DNA from: Owenia fusiformis
Taxonomy: Eukaryota; Annelida; Polychaeta; Sabellida; Oweniidae
Length of the DNA stretch: 64,000 nt
Assembly (NCBI GenBank): GCA_903813345.2
Contig: CAIIXF020000007.1
Coordinates: 9,553,730-9,617,729, forward strand
Reading direction: 5' to 3'
A program made the position numbers and the translations under genes. Of this stretch, positions 45,321 to 57,685 are shown one piece after another (positions within the stretch are counted from its first letter, which is position 1; each line of letters opens with the position of its first letter). The notes under the pieces were generated by a model. It was not told the DNA's origin, ran no database searches, and was given only the letters and a program-made list of their open reading frames with translations.

Positions 45321-46976
45321 TTATTAGACTCCAGATTGAAAATCTGGAGTCTATTGTTTTTGCCTGTTTTCTTTATTATTTTTCTTTCTTTTTTCTTCCT
45401 CCTCACCAAATTTCTCGTCAACTATAACAGCTTACTTAATCCAACTTACATGGTTACCTAAAGACTGTATCCGGCTTTCTGGGAAATTAGGTCAAATTTT
45501 TATCTAGGTCAAATGTCAAGAACTAGGTCAAATCTTACATTTTCAACATTCTTCATCATATCTTCGTCAATATTCTTCGTAACTCCTTCAAATTTTTTTC
45601 ATCGTGTAGCTTAGAAAAAGCCGAATCAAAGATATGCCATCAGAATTTTGATTACTCTTACCAATTTTGAGATATGGCGTCCGAAATGTAGGTCACGACT
45701 AAACATCCCCCAAATCGAATGTGTGAGCAATGAAAAAGATGTAGAATTTTCTCAGGAATCCAAATCTGCAAACCAAATTTGAATCAGACTTCCGGTTCGG
45801 AAGAAATGGCGTTTTGAAAGCTCAAAAATCGCTAAATTTGGTGTCTATGTTAAGTCAATGGGAAAAAAGACTTTTTCGAAGTGTAAAATACAAGATATAG
45901 ACTGAGTACAGCTTAACATAATGAATGCTTATAAAAGAAGGGGACCTCAAAAGCTACATAGCTTCAAAATTTGGACACCAAAATGCCTAGGTCAAAATCT
46001 AGGTCAAATTCATAGTTTTTCCTTATTTTCACGATTCTGACACTACACTTTAATAATTTACTTCAAAATTTTGTATACAGGTAGCAAAGAGTGTGCTAAT
46101 AGTGTTAGCCCTTTGCCGTCAGAAAGTATTTTGACCCACTTTTGAGATATGGTGTCCGAAAAGTAGGTCAAAATAAAAAGTTCTCCAAATTTAACATATG
46201 AGCTATGACTTAAGCGTAGAATTTTCCAAGGAATCCGAATCTGCAATCTAAATTTCAATCCGACTTTCAGTTCGGAAGGTATGGCGTTTTGAAAGCTCAA
46301 AAATCGCTAAATTTGGTCCCCCATGTTATGTCAATGAGAAAAAAGATTTTTTTGAAGTGTAAAATACTAGATATAAACTAAGTACAGCTTAACATTCTGA
46401 AAGCCTATAAAAGAAGGGGACCTCGAAGGCTATCTAGCTTTAAAATTTGGACACCAAAATGCCTAGGTCAAAATCTAGGTCAAATTCATAGTTTTTCCTT
46501 GTTTTTGCGATTCTGACATTACACTTTAATGATTTGCTTCGAAATTTTGTATACAGGTAGCGAAGAGTGTGCTTATAGTGTCAGCCTTTTGCCGTCAAAA
46601 GTATTTTGACCCACTTTTGAGATATAGTGTCCGAAATGTAGGTCAAAATAAAAAATTATCCAAATTTAACGTATGAGTTATGAATTAAGGGTAGAATTTT
46701 CTCAGGAATCAGAATCTTTAAACCAAATTTCGATCTAACTTCTGGTTAGATAGTTATAACGGTTTGAAGTCTCGAAAAGTCGATATGATGATATCCCCAT
46801 GTTAAGCCAATAGAGTCGAAGATAGCCTTCTTAAAAATTGTCTAAATGTCTATATTCTAGCTGACTCAGCTTATTCTGAATGACTCAGCTTACAAGTTCT
46901 GGATGACTGATTTTGCTTTTAAAAAAAGTTTGAAATCTGGAGTCTTAAATTGAACTTGTTCAATTTACATGTCTAG
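45321..46976 (+). mobile_element. Array element E9 (type C)
   Basis: A type C element like E4 but preceded by one type A hairpin unit (45322-45380). It is the only element of the plus-strand array in which the DR1 motif is broken (aggtcaaatgtca near 45505). CTAG is at 46973-46976. Confidence 0.85.
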
Positions 46977-48396
46977 TTATTATTCTTATTATTCTAAACC
47001 AGTTTTCTCAATAACCATAAGGTTTTCAGTAAAGTCAGTCATTTGGTCAATTTAGGTTCAGAATCTAGTTCCTCGGAAATTGGGTCAAATTTTTATCTAG
47101 GTCAAAGGTCAAGAACTAGGTCAAATCCAGTACTTTGTCACTTTTTTCGATTTTCTCGGTCGTCCTTCAATATTTTCGATCCGGTTTTTTTTCATTGTGT
47201 TCCTTATAAAAAAGTAGAAAACCTAGGGTCGATTTAGTTTTTTGATATCTCAAACCGATTTCGAGATATTAGTGTCCGAAAACGAGGTCCAAAAAAAAGT
47301 TCTCCGAATCAAATGTCCAGGATATTAGTCTTATAGGAAATTTTCTCAGGATTCCGAATCTGAAAACGAAATTTGGATCTGACTACCAGTTTGGAAGTTA
47401 TGGCGTTTTGAAAACTCAAAAATCGCTAAATTTGGTGCCCATGTTAAGTCAATGGGAAAAAATATTTTTTTGAAGTGAAAAATACGGAATATAGACTGAG
47501 TTCAGCTTCATATAATCAAAGCCTTTAAAAGAAGGGGACCTCAAAAGCCATCTAGCTTCACAATTTGGACACCGAAATGCCTAGGTCAAAATCTAGGTCA
47601 AATTCATAGGTTTTCCTTATTTTTTCGATTCTGACACTACACTTTAATTTTATTCTTCGAAATTGTGTATACATGTAGCCAAGAATATTCTTATAGTGTA
47701 AGCCTTTTGCCGTCAGAAAGTATTTTGACCCACTTTTGAGATATGGTGTCCGAAAAGTAGGTCAAAATAAAAAATTCTCCAAATTGAATATATGAGTTAT
47801 GAATTAAGGGTAGAATTTTGTCAGGAATCCGAATATGCAAACCAAATTTCGATCCGATTTCCGGTTCGGAAGTTATGGCGTGTCCGAAAAGTAGGTCAAA
47901 ATAAAAAATCTCCAAATTTAACGTATGAGTTATGAATTAGGGGTAGAATTTTGTCAGGAATCCGAATCTGCAAATCAAATTTCGATCCGACTTCCGGTTC
48001 GGAAGTGATAGCGTTTTGAAATTTCGAGAAAAATCGATCTGATGGTATCCTGATAGAAAGTCAAGAGTAGAGAAGAAAATATTGAAAAATTCATCCATCC
48101 TCCTATCTCATCCTACCCTATCCTTCCTATCTATCCTTCCTTCATATCTTTTCCTTCCTATCCTTCCTATCCTATCCTATCCTATCCTTTCTTCCTATTC
48201 TATTCTATCCTATCCTTCTTTCTTATTCTATCCTATCGTTCTTTCCTATTCTATCCTACCTTCCTATTTTATTTATCCATCTCTTTCTAGATGACTCAGC
48301 TTATTCTGGATGACTCGGCTTATTCTGGATGACTCGGCTAAAAAAAGTCTAGATCTGGAGTCTGAAATTGAACTTCGTTCAATTTCCAAAATCTAG
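46977..48396 (+). mobile_element. Array element E10 (type A)
   Basis: 1420 bp. Same start and end as E8. (ATCCT)n lies at 48090-48275; DR1 at 47099-47111; CTAG at 48393-48396. Confidence 0.85.
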
Positions 48397-49812
48397 TTAT
48401 TATTCTTATTATTCTAACCCAGTTTTCTCAATAACCATAAGGTCTTCAGTAAAGTCAATCATTTGGTCAATTTAGGTTCAGAATCTAGTTCTCTGGAAAT
48501 TGGGTCAAAATTTTATCTAGGTCAAAGGTCAAGAACTAGGTCAAATCCAGTACTTCGTCACTTTTTTCGATTTTCTCGGTCGTCCTTCAATATTTTCGAT
48601 CCGGTTTTTTTTCATTGTGTTCCTTATAAAAAAGTAGGAAAGCTAGGGTCGATTTAGTTTTTTGATATCTCAAACCGATTTCGAGATATCAGTGTCCGAA
48701 AGCGAGGTCCAAAAAAAAGTTCTCCGAATCAAATGTCCAGGATATTAGTCTTATAGGAAATTTTCTCAGGATTCTGAATCTGCAAACCAAATTTCGATCA
48801 GACTACCGGTTCGGAAGTTATGGCGTTTTGAAAACTCAAAAATCGCTAAATTTGGTGCCCATGTTAAGTCAATGGGAAAAAATATTTTTTTGAAGTGAAA
48901 AATACGGAATATAGACTGAGTTCAGCTTCATATAATCAAAGCCTTTAAAAGAAGGGGACCTCAAAAGCCATCTAGCTTCAAAATTTGGACACCGAAATGC
49001 CTAGGTCAAAATCTAGGTCAAATTCATAGGTTTTCCTTATTTTTTCGATTCTGACACTACACTTTAATTATATTCTTCGAAATTTTGTATACATGTAGCC
49101 AAGAATATGCTAATAGTGTTAGCCTTTTGCCGTCAGAAAGTATTTTGACCCACTTTTGAGATATGGTGTCCGAAAAGTAGGTCAAAATAAAAAAGTTCTC
49201 CAAATTTAATATATGAGTTATGAATTAAGAAAGGAATTTTGTCAGGAATCCGAATCTGCAAACCAAATTTCGATCCGACTTCCGGTTCGGAAGTTATGGC
49301 GTGTCCGAAAAGTAGGTCAAAATAAAAAATCTCCAAATTTAACGTATGAGTTATGAATTAGGGGTAGAATTTTGTCAGAAATCTGAATATGCAAACCAAA
49401 TTTCGATCCGACTTCCGGTTCGGAAATTATGGCGTTTTGAAATTTCGAGAAAAAACGATCTGATGGTATCTTGATAAAAAGTCAAGAGTAGAGAAGAAAA
49501 TATTGAAAAATTCATCCATCCTTCCTATCTCATCCTATCCTTCCTATCTATCCTTCCTTTGTATCTTTTCCTTCCTATCCTTCCTATCCTATCCTATCCT
49601 TTCTTCCTATTCTATTCTATCCTATCCTTCTTTCTTATTCTATCCTATCGTTCTTTCCTATTCTATCCTATCCTACCTTCCTATTTTATTTATCCATCTT
49701 TTTCTGGATGACTCAGCTTATTCTGGATGACTCGGCTTATTCTAGATGACTCGGCTAAAAAAAGTCTAGATCTGGAGTCTGAAATTGAACTCGTTCAATT
49801 TCCAAAATCTAG
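48397..49812 (+). mobile_element. Array element E11 (type A)
   Basis: 1416 bp. Same layout as E10. DR1 is at 48519-48531; CTAG at 49809-49812. Confidence 0.85.
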
Positions 49813-51216
49813 TTATTATTCTAAACCAGTTTTCTCAATAACCATAAGGTCTTCAGTAAAGTCAATCATTTGGTCAATTTAGGTTCAGAATCTAGTTCCT
49901 CGGAAATTAGGTCAAATTTTTATCTAGGTCAAAGGTCAAGAACTAGGTCAAATCCAGTACTTTGTCACTTTTTTCGATTTTCTCGGTCGTCCTTCAATAT
50001 TTTCGATCCGGTTTTTTTTCATTGTGTTCCTTATAAAAAAGTAGGAAACATAGAGTCGATTTAGTTTTTTGATATCTCAAACCGATTTCGAGATATCAGT
50101 GTCCGAAAACGAGGTCCGAAACAAAGTTCTCCGAATCAAATGTCAAGGATATTAGTCTTATAGGAAATTTTCTCAGGATTCCGAATCTGAAAACGAAATT
50201 TAGATCTGACTTCCAGTTCGGAAGTTATGGCGTTTTGAAAACTCAAAAATCGCTAAATTTGGTGCCCATGTTAAGTCAATGGGAAAAAATATTTTTTTGA
50301 AGTGAAAAATACGGAATATAGACTGAGTTCAGCTTCATATAATCAAAGCCTTTAAAAGAAGGGGACCTCAAAAGCCATCTAGCTTCACAATTTGGACACC
50401 GAAATGCCTAGGTCAAAATCTAGGTCAAATTCATAGGTTTTCCTTATTTTTTCGATTCTGACACTACACTTTAATTATATTCTTCGAAATTCTGTATACA
50501 TGTAGCCAAGAATATGCTAATAGTGTTAGCCTTTTGCCGTCAGAAAGTATTTTGACCCACTTTTGAGATATGGTGTCCGAAAAGTAGGTCAAAATAAAAA
50601 GTTCTCCAAATTGAATATATGAGTTATGAATTAAGGGTAAAATTCTGTCAGGAATCCGAATCTGCAAACCAAATTTCAATCCGACTACCGGTTCGGAAGT
50701 TATGGCGTGTCCGAAAAGTAGGTCAAAATAAAAAATCTCCAAATTTAACGTATGAGTTATGAATTTGGGGTAGAATTTTGTCAGGAATCCGAATCTGAAA
50801 ACCAAATTTCGATCCGACTTCCGGTTCGGAAGTGATAGCGTTTTGAAATTTCGAGAAAAATCGATCTGATGGTATCCTGATAGAAAGTCAAGAGTAGAGA
50901 AAAAATATTGAAAAATTCATCCATCCTTCCTATCTCATCCTACCCTATCCTTCCTATCTATCCTTCCTTCATATCTTTTCCTTCCTATCCTATCCTATCC
51001 TATCCTTTCTTCCTATTCTATTCTATCCTATCCTTCTTATTCTATCCTATCGTTCTTTCCTATTCTATCCTATCCTACCTTACTATTTTATTTATCCATC
51101 TCTTTCTAGATGACTCAGCTTATTCTGGATGACTCGGCTTATTCTGGATGACTCGGCTAAAAAAAAGTCTAGATCTGGAGTCTGAAATTGAACTTCGTTC
51201 AATTTCCAAAATCTAG
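49813..51216 (+). mobile_element. Array element E12 (type A)
   Basis: 1404 bp. Same layout as E10 and E11. DR1 is at 49926-49938; CTAG at 51213-51216. Confidence 0.85.
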
Positions 51217-52985
51217 TTATTATTATTTTTCTTTCTTTCTTTCTTTCCGTACACGTTTTCTCAGTAACTAGGAGAACTTACTTTAACCTACTAACATGGC
51301 TAACATAGCCCATCAACCTAGTTTCTGGGAAATTAGGTCAAATTTGTATCTAGGTCAAAGGTCAAGAACTAGGTCAAATTAAGATCAAATCAACATTCTG
51401 TCAATTATCTTCGTTGCTTATTGTCGTTACTCCTTCATCTTTTTTTCATCATGTAGCTTAGAAAAAAACAAATCGAGAGTGTGCCATCCGTTTTTTGATT
51501 ACTCTTAGCGATTTTGAGATATGGCGTCCGGAAAGTAGGTCAAACTAAAAAAGTTCTCCAAATTTAACATATGAGCTATGGAATAAGGGTAGAATTTCCT
51601 CGGGAATCCGAATCTGCAAACCAAATTTCGATCCAACTTCCCGTTTGAAAGTTATAGCGTTTTGAAATTTCGAGAAAAATCGATCTGATGTTATCCTGAT
51701 AGAAAGTCAAGGAAAAAAGATTTTTTGAAGTGTAAAATACGAGATATAGATTGAGTACAGCTTAAGATAATGAATTCCTATAAAAGAAGGGGACCTCAAA
51801 AGCTACCTAGTTTCAATATTTGGACACCAAAATGCCTAGGTCAAAATCTAGGTCAAATTCATAGTTTTTCCTTATTTTTGCTATTCTGGCACTACACTTT
51901 TAGGATTTGCTTCAAAATTTTGTATACAGGTAGCAAAGAGTGTGCTAATAGTGTTAGCCTTTTGCCGTCAGAGAGTATTTTGACCCACTTTTGAGATATG
52001 GTGTCCGAAAAGTAGGTCAAAATAAAAAATTCTCCAAATTTAACATATGAGTTATGAATTTAGAGTGGAATTTTCTCAGGAATCCGAATCTGCAAACCAA
52101 ATTTCGATCCGACTTCCGGTTCCAAAGTAATGGTGTGTCCGAAAAGTAGGTCAAAATAAAAATTCGCCAAATTTAACGTATGAGTTATGAATTAGGGGTA
52201 GAATTTTGTCAGGAATCCGAATCTGAAAACCAAATTTCGATCCGACTTCCGGTTCGGAAGTTATGGCGTTTTGAAATTTTGGAAAATCGATCTGATGGTA
52301 TCCTGATAGAAAGTCAAGGAAAAAAGATTTTTTTTGAAGTGTAAAATACGAGATATAGATTGAGTACAGCTTAAGATAATGAATTCCTATAAAAGAAGGG
52401 GACCTCAAAAGCTACCTAGTTTCAATATTTGGACACCAAAATGCCTAGGTCAAAATCTAGGTCAAATTCATAGTTTTTCCTTATTTTTGCGATTCTGGCA
52501 CTACACTTTTAGGATTTGCTTCAACATTTTGTATACAGGTAGCAAAGAGTGTGCTAATAATGAGAGCCTTTTGCCGTCAGAAAGTATTTTGACCCACTTT
52601 TGAGATATGGTGTCTGTAAAGTAGGTCAAAATAAAAAGTTCTCATAATTTAACTTATGAGTTATGAATTAAGGGTAGAATTTTCTCAGGAATCCAAATCT
52701 GCAAACCAAATTTCAATCCGACTTCCAGTCAAAAATTCCTACTTACCTACCTACTTACCTATTTGGCTACCTACTTAGCTACCTACTCAGCTACTTACTC
52801 AGCTACCTACTCAGCTACTTACTCAGCTACCTGCTCAGCTGCTTACTCAGCTACCTACTCAGCTACTTACTCAATTACTTAATCATCTACTTACTCAGCT
52901 TCCTACTCAGTTACTTACTCAGCTCTTTACTCAAGTAAATCAATCTGGAGTCTTAAATTGAACTTTGTTCAATTTACCAATCTAG
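51217..52985 (+). mobile_element. Array element E13 (type B), end of array
   Basis: 1769 bp, closest in layout to E3. Its CTAG (52982-52985) is followed by TTAACTTTAC, after which non-repeat sequence resumes, so this is the outer boundary of the array. DR1 is at 51352-51364. Confidence 0.85.
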
Positions 52986-54861
52986 TTAACTTTACAATTG
53001 AATAACTGTAGACTTATTGACTGGTTTACATGCAATTTGTTTACAAAACTCACAAAGTATTTCATGTACAAATGCTAAAGCCTGATATTTAGCACTTGAT
53101 TGTCTATGAAAATTTAGTATTTAATCCTATGGAGTTAAGTAGATTAATTGGTGAAGCTCAAGATAATCCCCATGAAGAGTGCGAACACCAATGAAAATAG
53201 ATACAGATTAGCACATACATTTACATTTTTCAAGATCTGAAAATACTTAACATCAATCATATTCACAGTCCTCTTGTTTAAGCAAGGGCGTTACAATACC
53301 CGGGAATTTATCGGTTCGTGCAGTACTTGTTTGTGATAGCGCCCTCTGAAGGTCACTGTGCTTATAGCCTACAGTAATACGGGGTAGGATATCGGGAATT
53401 CGGTCAGTTTCTATCCGTCGATTTCGCTATGAATTGAAGCAAGTGTGACCACTTTATCCACTTAAACAATTTGATAATTGATTAAATCTTTAAACAAAAT
53501 CGATAAACACGTCATACACTTCCTATCTCCTTAGAAATTAGCATGTATTTATGGATTGTGTTTTCGAACAAGGCTCGACCCATACCAATAGGGAAATCCT
53601 TATGCTAATTAGTATGACGTCATATTTCCCTGGGGAATCCTAGATTTCAAAGCCTCAGTCTGTTATTGTGTCAAATGTGAACCCTCTTTTGCAGACAGAA
53701 AATTGACAGATTAGCTTTTAACTTTCAGCTTTGATGTTTAAATATTCTGTATTTCTACCGGACTTCTTGCTGAATATCATATAATGTTATAACTTGATTT
53801 GGACCATTGCCTGATTGATCATTCTGAAATTTTGATTGTGATTCATGATTGATTGGCAAGAAAAATAATTCCTATTGTTTTCCAGCGAAGTCAAAATGTT
53901 ACAGCATGAGTTATAATGTCGAGTTTGCATCATGTTAAATTCTGCTAGTGATTAGAAGTCCATGCACAAGCATACACATAAGAGACAAACACACCCAGGC
54001 TCCAGGCCGTGGATGGAAATATAAAACTATTTAAGGCACACACTGGTATTAATAGACCGATATGTAGTGTCTGCCATGTATTGAAGGTAAACCAATCTGC
54101 ATTATTAATGTTTCTTCGATCAATACATGGATTGTGCAATGGAAAAGCAATGGCACAATCAAAAATGTGCATATCAATCGTGAATATCTCTCGGTTCAAA
54201 GCTTATTTCCAACAGAATCGTGTCAAAATATGTGTCTGAGTTACAGTTATACATTATAAGATCGCAAACTCTTACCAATTATCAGCCGAATGGCTCATTT
54301 TCAACGAAATGTCCTTAAGACAACAGCCCTGGGTCGCGCCTGAGACCAAAAACTATTTCAAATAGCCCTCCCCTAATTATATTGGATAATCACATTTATG
54401 CGTGCGCGCGCAGCTCATCCACTGAACGAAACGCCACTTCCCGCTGAAATCACCGGGTATTGATCTTTCCCTTGGTTTAAGTTGAGGTTAATCAACCATT
54501 GTTCTTCTGGAGGATTTCAGCAAGTGTGTATTGAGTTAACACAGGGATAAGCACTATTGACTTAACATGGGGATATCATCATATCCCATGGGATATCATC
54601 AGGTATAGGTACAGGTATATGTATTCCCATCTCTCATTGGTTGGAATTAGTAACACAGTGAAATGAAAGTATAGCGCTTGTGCCAGAAACTTGTTTATTC
54701 AGGTCAATTGCTAAATTTCATTGCCAATTGTGACATTTCAACTCAGAGCACATACATCCACACAAATACTTCCATTCAAATTGTCAAAATGAGCTTTAAT
54801 TCAAGGTTCAATATGGTGGGAATTCTTACCTAATAAAAAGATATAATTATTAATTGCTGTA

Positions 54862-55037
54862 TATCCGAACACCTCTCTAATCCAAACACCTCTCAATATG
54901 AACACTTTTTCTCGATTCCAAATTTGTTATCTCTCATTGACCTTCATATTGGAAAAACATTGAAATGTGAACACCTGCTAATCCGAACACTTTTGGCTGA
55001 TCCCAGAGTCATTTGGATTAGACAGGTTTTACTGTAT
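54862..55037. mobile_element. ACAGTAAAACCTGT-type MITE, copy 2
   Basis: The body is made of 'ccgaacacctctctaatcc' and 'ctaatccgaacactttt' and ends gacaggttttactgta. The left end is truncated (gctgtatatccgaac). Confidence 0.7.
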
Positions 55038-55899
55038 TTTATATATTAGGTCAGTATTTTACAAGAATAAAGGTTCCAAGGTTCATACAAGCACATGTGT
55101 TAAACAGTTAGTTTTTATTGTTTTATTGACTCATGATATTAAAAGCTTATAGTTAGCTAACTGAGCCTGCAACACCTGAGATACCTGAACATATTAAGGC
55201 CAGATTAAATAAAATACATAAATAAAAAAGATTTCTACATTTACGGAAATTAAACAATGAGTCTACGTCTCTAAGAATTCATTTATTCTACTAGAAATGT
55301 GCTTTCTAAATATTTCAAAAGGAAAGCAAAATACATGATAAAGCATACATTGTGACTCGACAAAATAATGTTAAACTTAAGATTTACCTAATCTAGCCTA
55401 ACTTGATGTATTATCTAGGGCAACAGCAGCGTGTTGAATTAATAGGAATTGCATTGTACACCTTTAGTTTTTTTAAAGCTACCTTTTATAGTTCAGTAAG
55501 TAAACCATTTACTAAAATAAGGTAGGTGTTTCAATATGGATGCCTTTTCAATTCTATTCAGCATTTCTGCAACTTAAATCTACAATAACTTCTATGTGTG
55601 GTCAGATCTCATTTTTTCAGAAAAAAATGTAGGGTTGTAAGGAAAACATAATGGTATGATTTCTTAAAAATAAGTAAAACATTTGGGGTAAAAAATTGGG
55701 GTAACTTAATTAAATTATGATAGATAATCAAAATCTTACACGCTGCATCATGTAAATTAACACACGTCACCTCTCTACTAAAGTAACGATAACTATTTAC
55801 AGAATTAAATCATAATCAAAACAATTCACGTACCAACATACGAACTATTGAAAATAGAGTAAGATTGATTTGTCATGTTTTTCAAATCATCTTTCAATG

Positions 55900-55970
55900 T
55901 CATAGGCGTAGCGGCGTAGCCAGGAGGGGTTTCGATGGTGCGATCGCACCCCCCCCCCCTCCCATAACCA
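55900..55970. mobile_element. hAT-like element end fragment
   Basis: ggcgtagcggcgtagccagg followed by a C run. It resembles GGCGTAG-type hAT ends. No partner end was located, so it is a fragment. Confidence 0.4.
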
Positions 55971-56596
55971 ATGAAACTATGACCATGATGATAGAGGAAG
56001 AAAAGAGCCTTAATATGGTTTTTATTTGAAGCTTCTAGCTCATTTTTGAAGGAAGTACATTTTTGTAAATTCAAAGCAAATCTTACACGTTTTCTAATGA
56101 TCTTATTATGTTAAATATTCGTATTTTTCATTTTTTGGGTACCAGGTTTTTTCGACCGGGTACTGGGTACCAAGTTTGAACCCAGTATGGAGGATTTACT
56201 ACCCGGTACACGGTTTTATCTACCCATATAATTTAGCCAGTGAGCAGACTGAGATAGAGAAGCGTGATACAATAACAAAGTAACCTGGATAAATTCACAA
56301 TGATTTTGTTATTGAATAAACAACGATAACAACAACTTGAATTGAATCGTTAATTGATTTCAACGAATTAACGTCAGGTCAATCAATATCGTGAACATAT
56401 TTGTTGCATATTAATAATCCATCTAAAAACAAATGCAGGTATTTTTCCAACTGAAATATTCAAACATGACAGTTTTTATCTTGTCATTTCTTTTCAATTA
56501 AGGTTAATCTACAATATGAGAATTTTTATGTTACTTGCATGGCTGTAATTAATACCAATCATAATGAAGGAGTAATTTTCCCCATTACTATGTTCA

Positions 56597-56762
56597 TACA
56601 GTAAAACCTGTCTTAGTAAACACCTCTCTCTTGTGGACACCTTTCTTCGCACATACTCTACTGACTTCTGTATAAAACACCCTATCTGTAATGAACACCT
56701 CCCTCCCTACAGTAAACACATTTTTGTGGCTCCATAGGTGTTTCTTGTGCACAGGTTTTACT
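56597..56762. mobile_element. ACAGTAAAACCTGT-type MITE, copy 3
   Basis: It begins tacagtaaaacctgtcttag and ends gcacaggttttact. Inside are alternating 'aacacctctc' and 'ggacacctttc' words typical of the family. Confidence 0.75.
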
Positions 56763-57280
56763 TTTTTCTCTTTACATGCTCAGGTTAGGTTGTAACTGAT
56801 ACATTGCTCAAAATCAAATATTTTGATTCATTGTTGAAAAATGGTATTTCCTCATTTTTCATTTGTTGAAAATGATTAATTCATTCAAGGATACATAAGA
56901 ATTATGTTTTTTGAGCCAGAGTAATAGCTAAATCTACCTACAATGTTTAGTTGATCAACAGTTCTCAAATATAAATTATAGTTTTGCTAACATGAATCAG
57001 GTGCATTCTTAAAATTGTAAATAAAACTATGAAATATCAGTTCCTTTGTTTTTAATATAATGAGGAAATGAATGAAGGAAACCTACTAAAAAAAATGTTT
57101 TATTTAGTAGTTATAACAAGTTTTGAAATATTTGAGAGGTACTTTCAGACCTCTAGTTACACAAGGATATTAGGTGTTAAAAAGGTTAGCTTAAATGCTT
57201 TGAATTAGAAAATAATTAGGCTCTTCATCATGTTCCTCCAAAATAAAGATTAATTTGTTAGTACCATGGGGCTGTTATAA

Positions 57281-57685
57281 GAGAGATCAACTTTTAGAGG
57301 TGTTCCATATATATGGGTCTTTCACCCATTGGGATGTTCTACTTATAGGAGTGTTCTACTTATAGGAGTGGTCCACTCAGGAGTGTTCCACTTATAGGAG
57401 TGTTTCACTCATAGGAGTGTTCCACTTTTAAGGAGTGTTCCACTCATAGGAGTGTTCCACTTATAGGAGTGTTTCACTCATAGGAGTGTTCCACTTTTAA
57501 GGAGTGGTCCACTCAGGAGTGCTCCACTTATAGGAGTGTTTCACTCACAGGAGTGTTCCACTTATAGGAGTGTTTCACTCACAGGAGTGTTCCACTTATA
57601 GGAGTGTTTCACTCATAGGAGTGTTCCACTTTTAAGGAGTGTTCCACTCATAGGAGTGTTTAACTTGACAGGTTTTACTCTCTCT
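57281..57685. repeat. MITE copy 4 expanded into a 20-bp minisatellite
   Basis: About 18 alternating copies of 'ggagtgttccacttata' and 'ggagtgtttcactcata' (57340-57660), flanked by 'agaggtgttcc' on the left and 'gacaggttttact' on the right. The minisatellite grew from the repeated word inside the MITE body. Confidence 0.85.

Noticed and set aside
16947-52408. Dozens of 60-110 codon open frames on both strands (for example the family reading ITSEPEVGSKFGLQIRIP, or the serine-rich RSRTRSNPVLCHFF)
   Set aside because: They are translations of the same repeat units in each array element, have variable starts, frameshift freely between copies and contain no known domain. Their recurrence comes from repeat identity, not from protein conservation.
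54270-54360. Possible first exon of the LETMD1-like gene on the minus strand (ATGAGCCATTCG, then donor GTAAGA)
   Set aside because: The phase fits, but joining it to the next known exon creates a stop codon at the junction.
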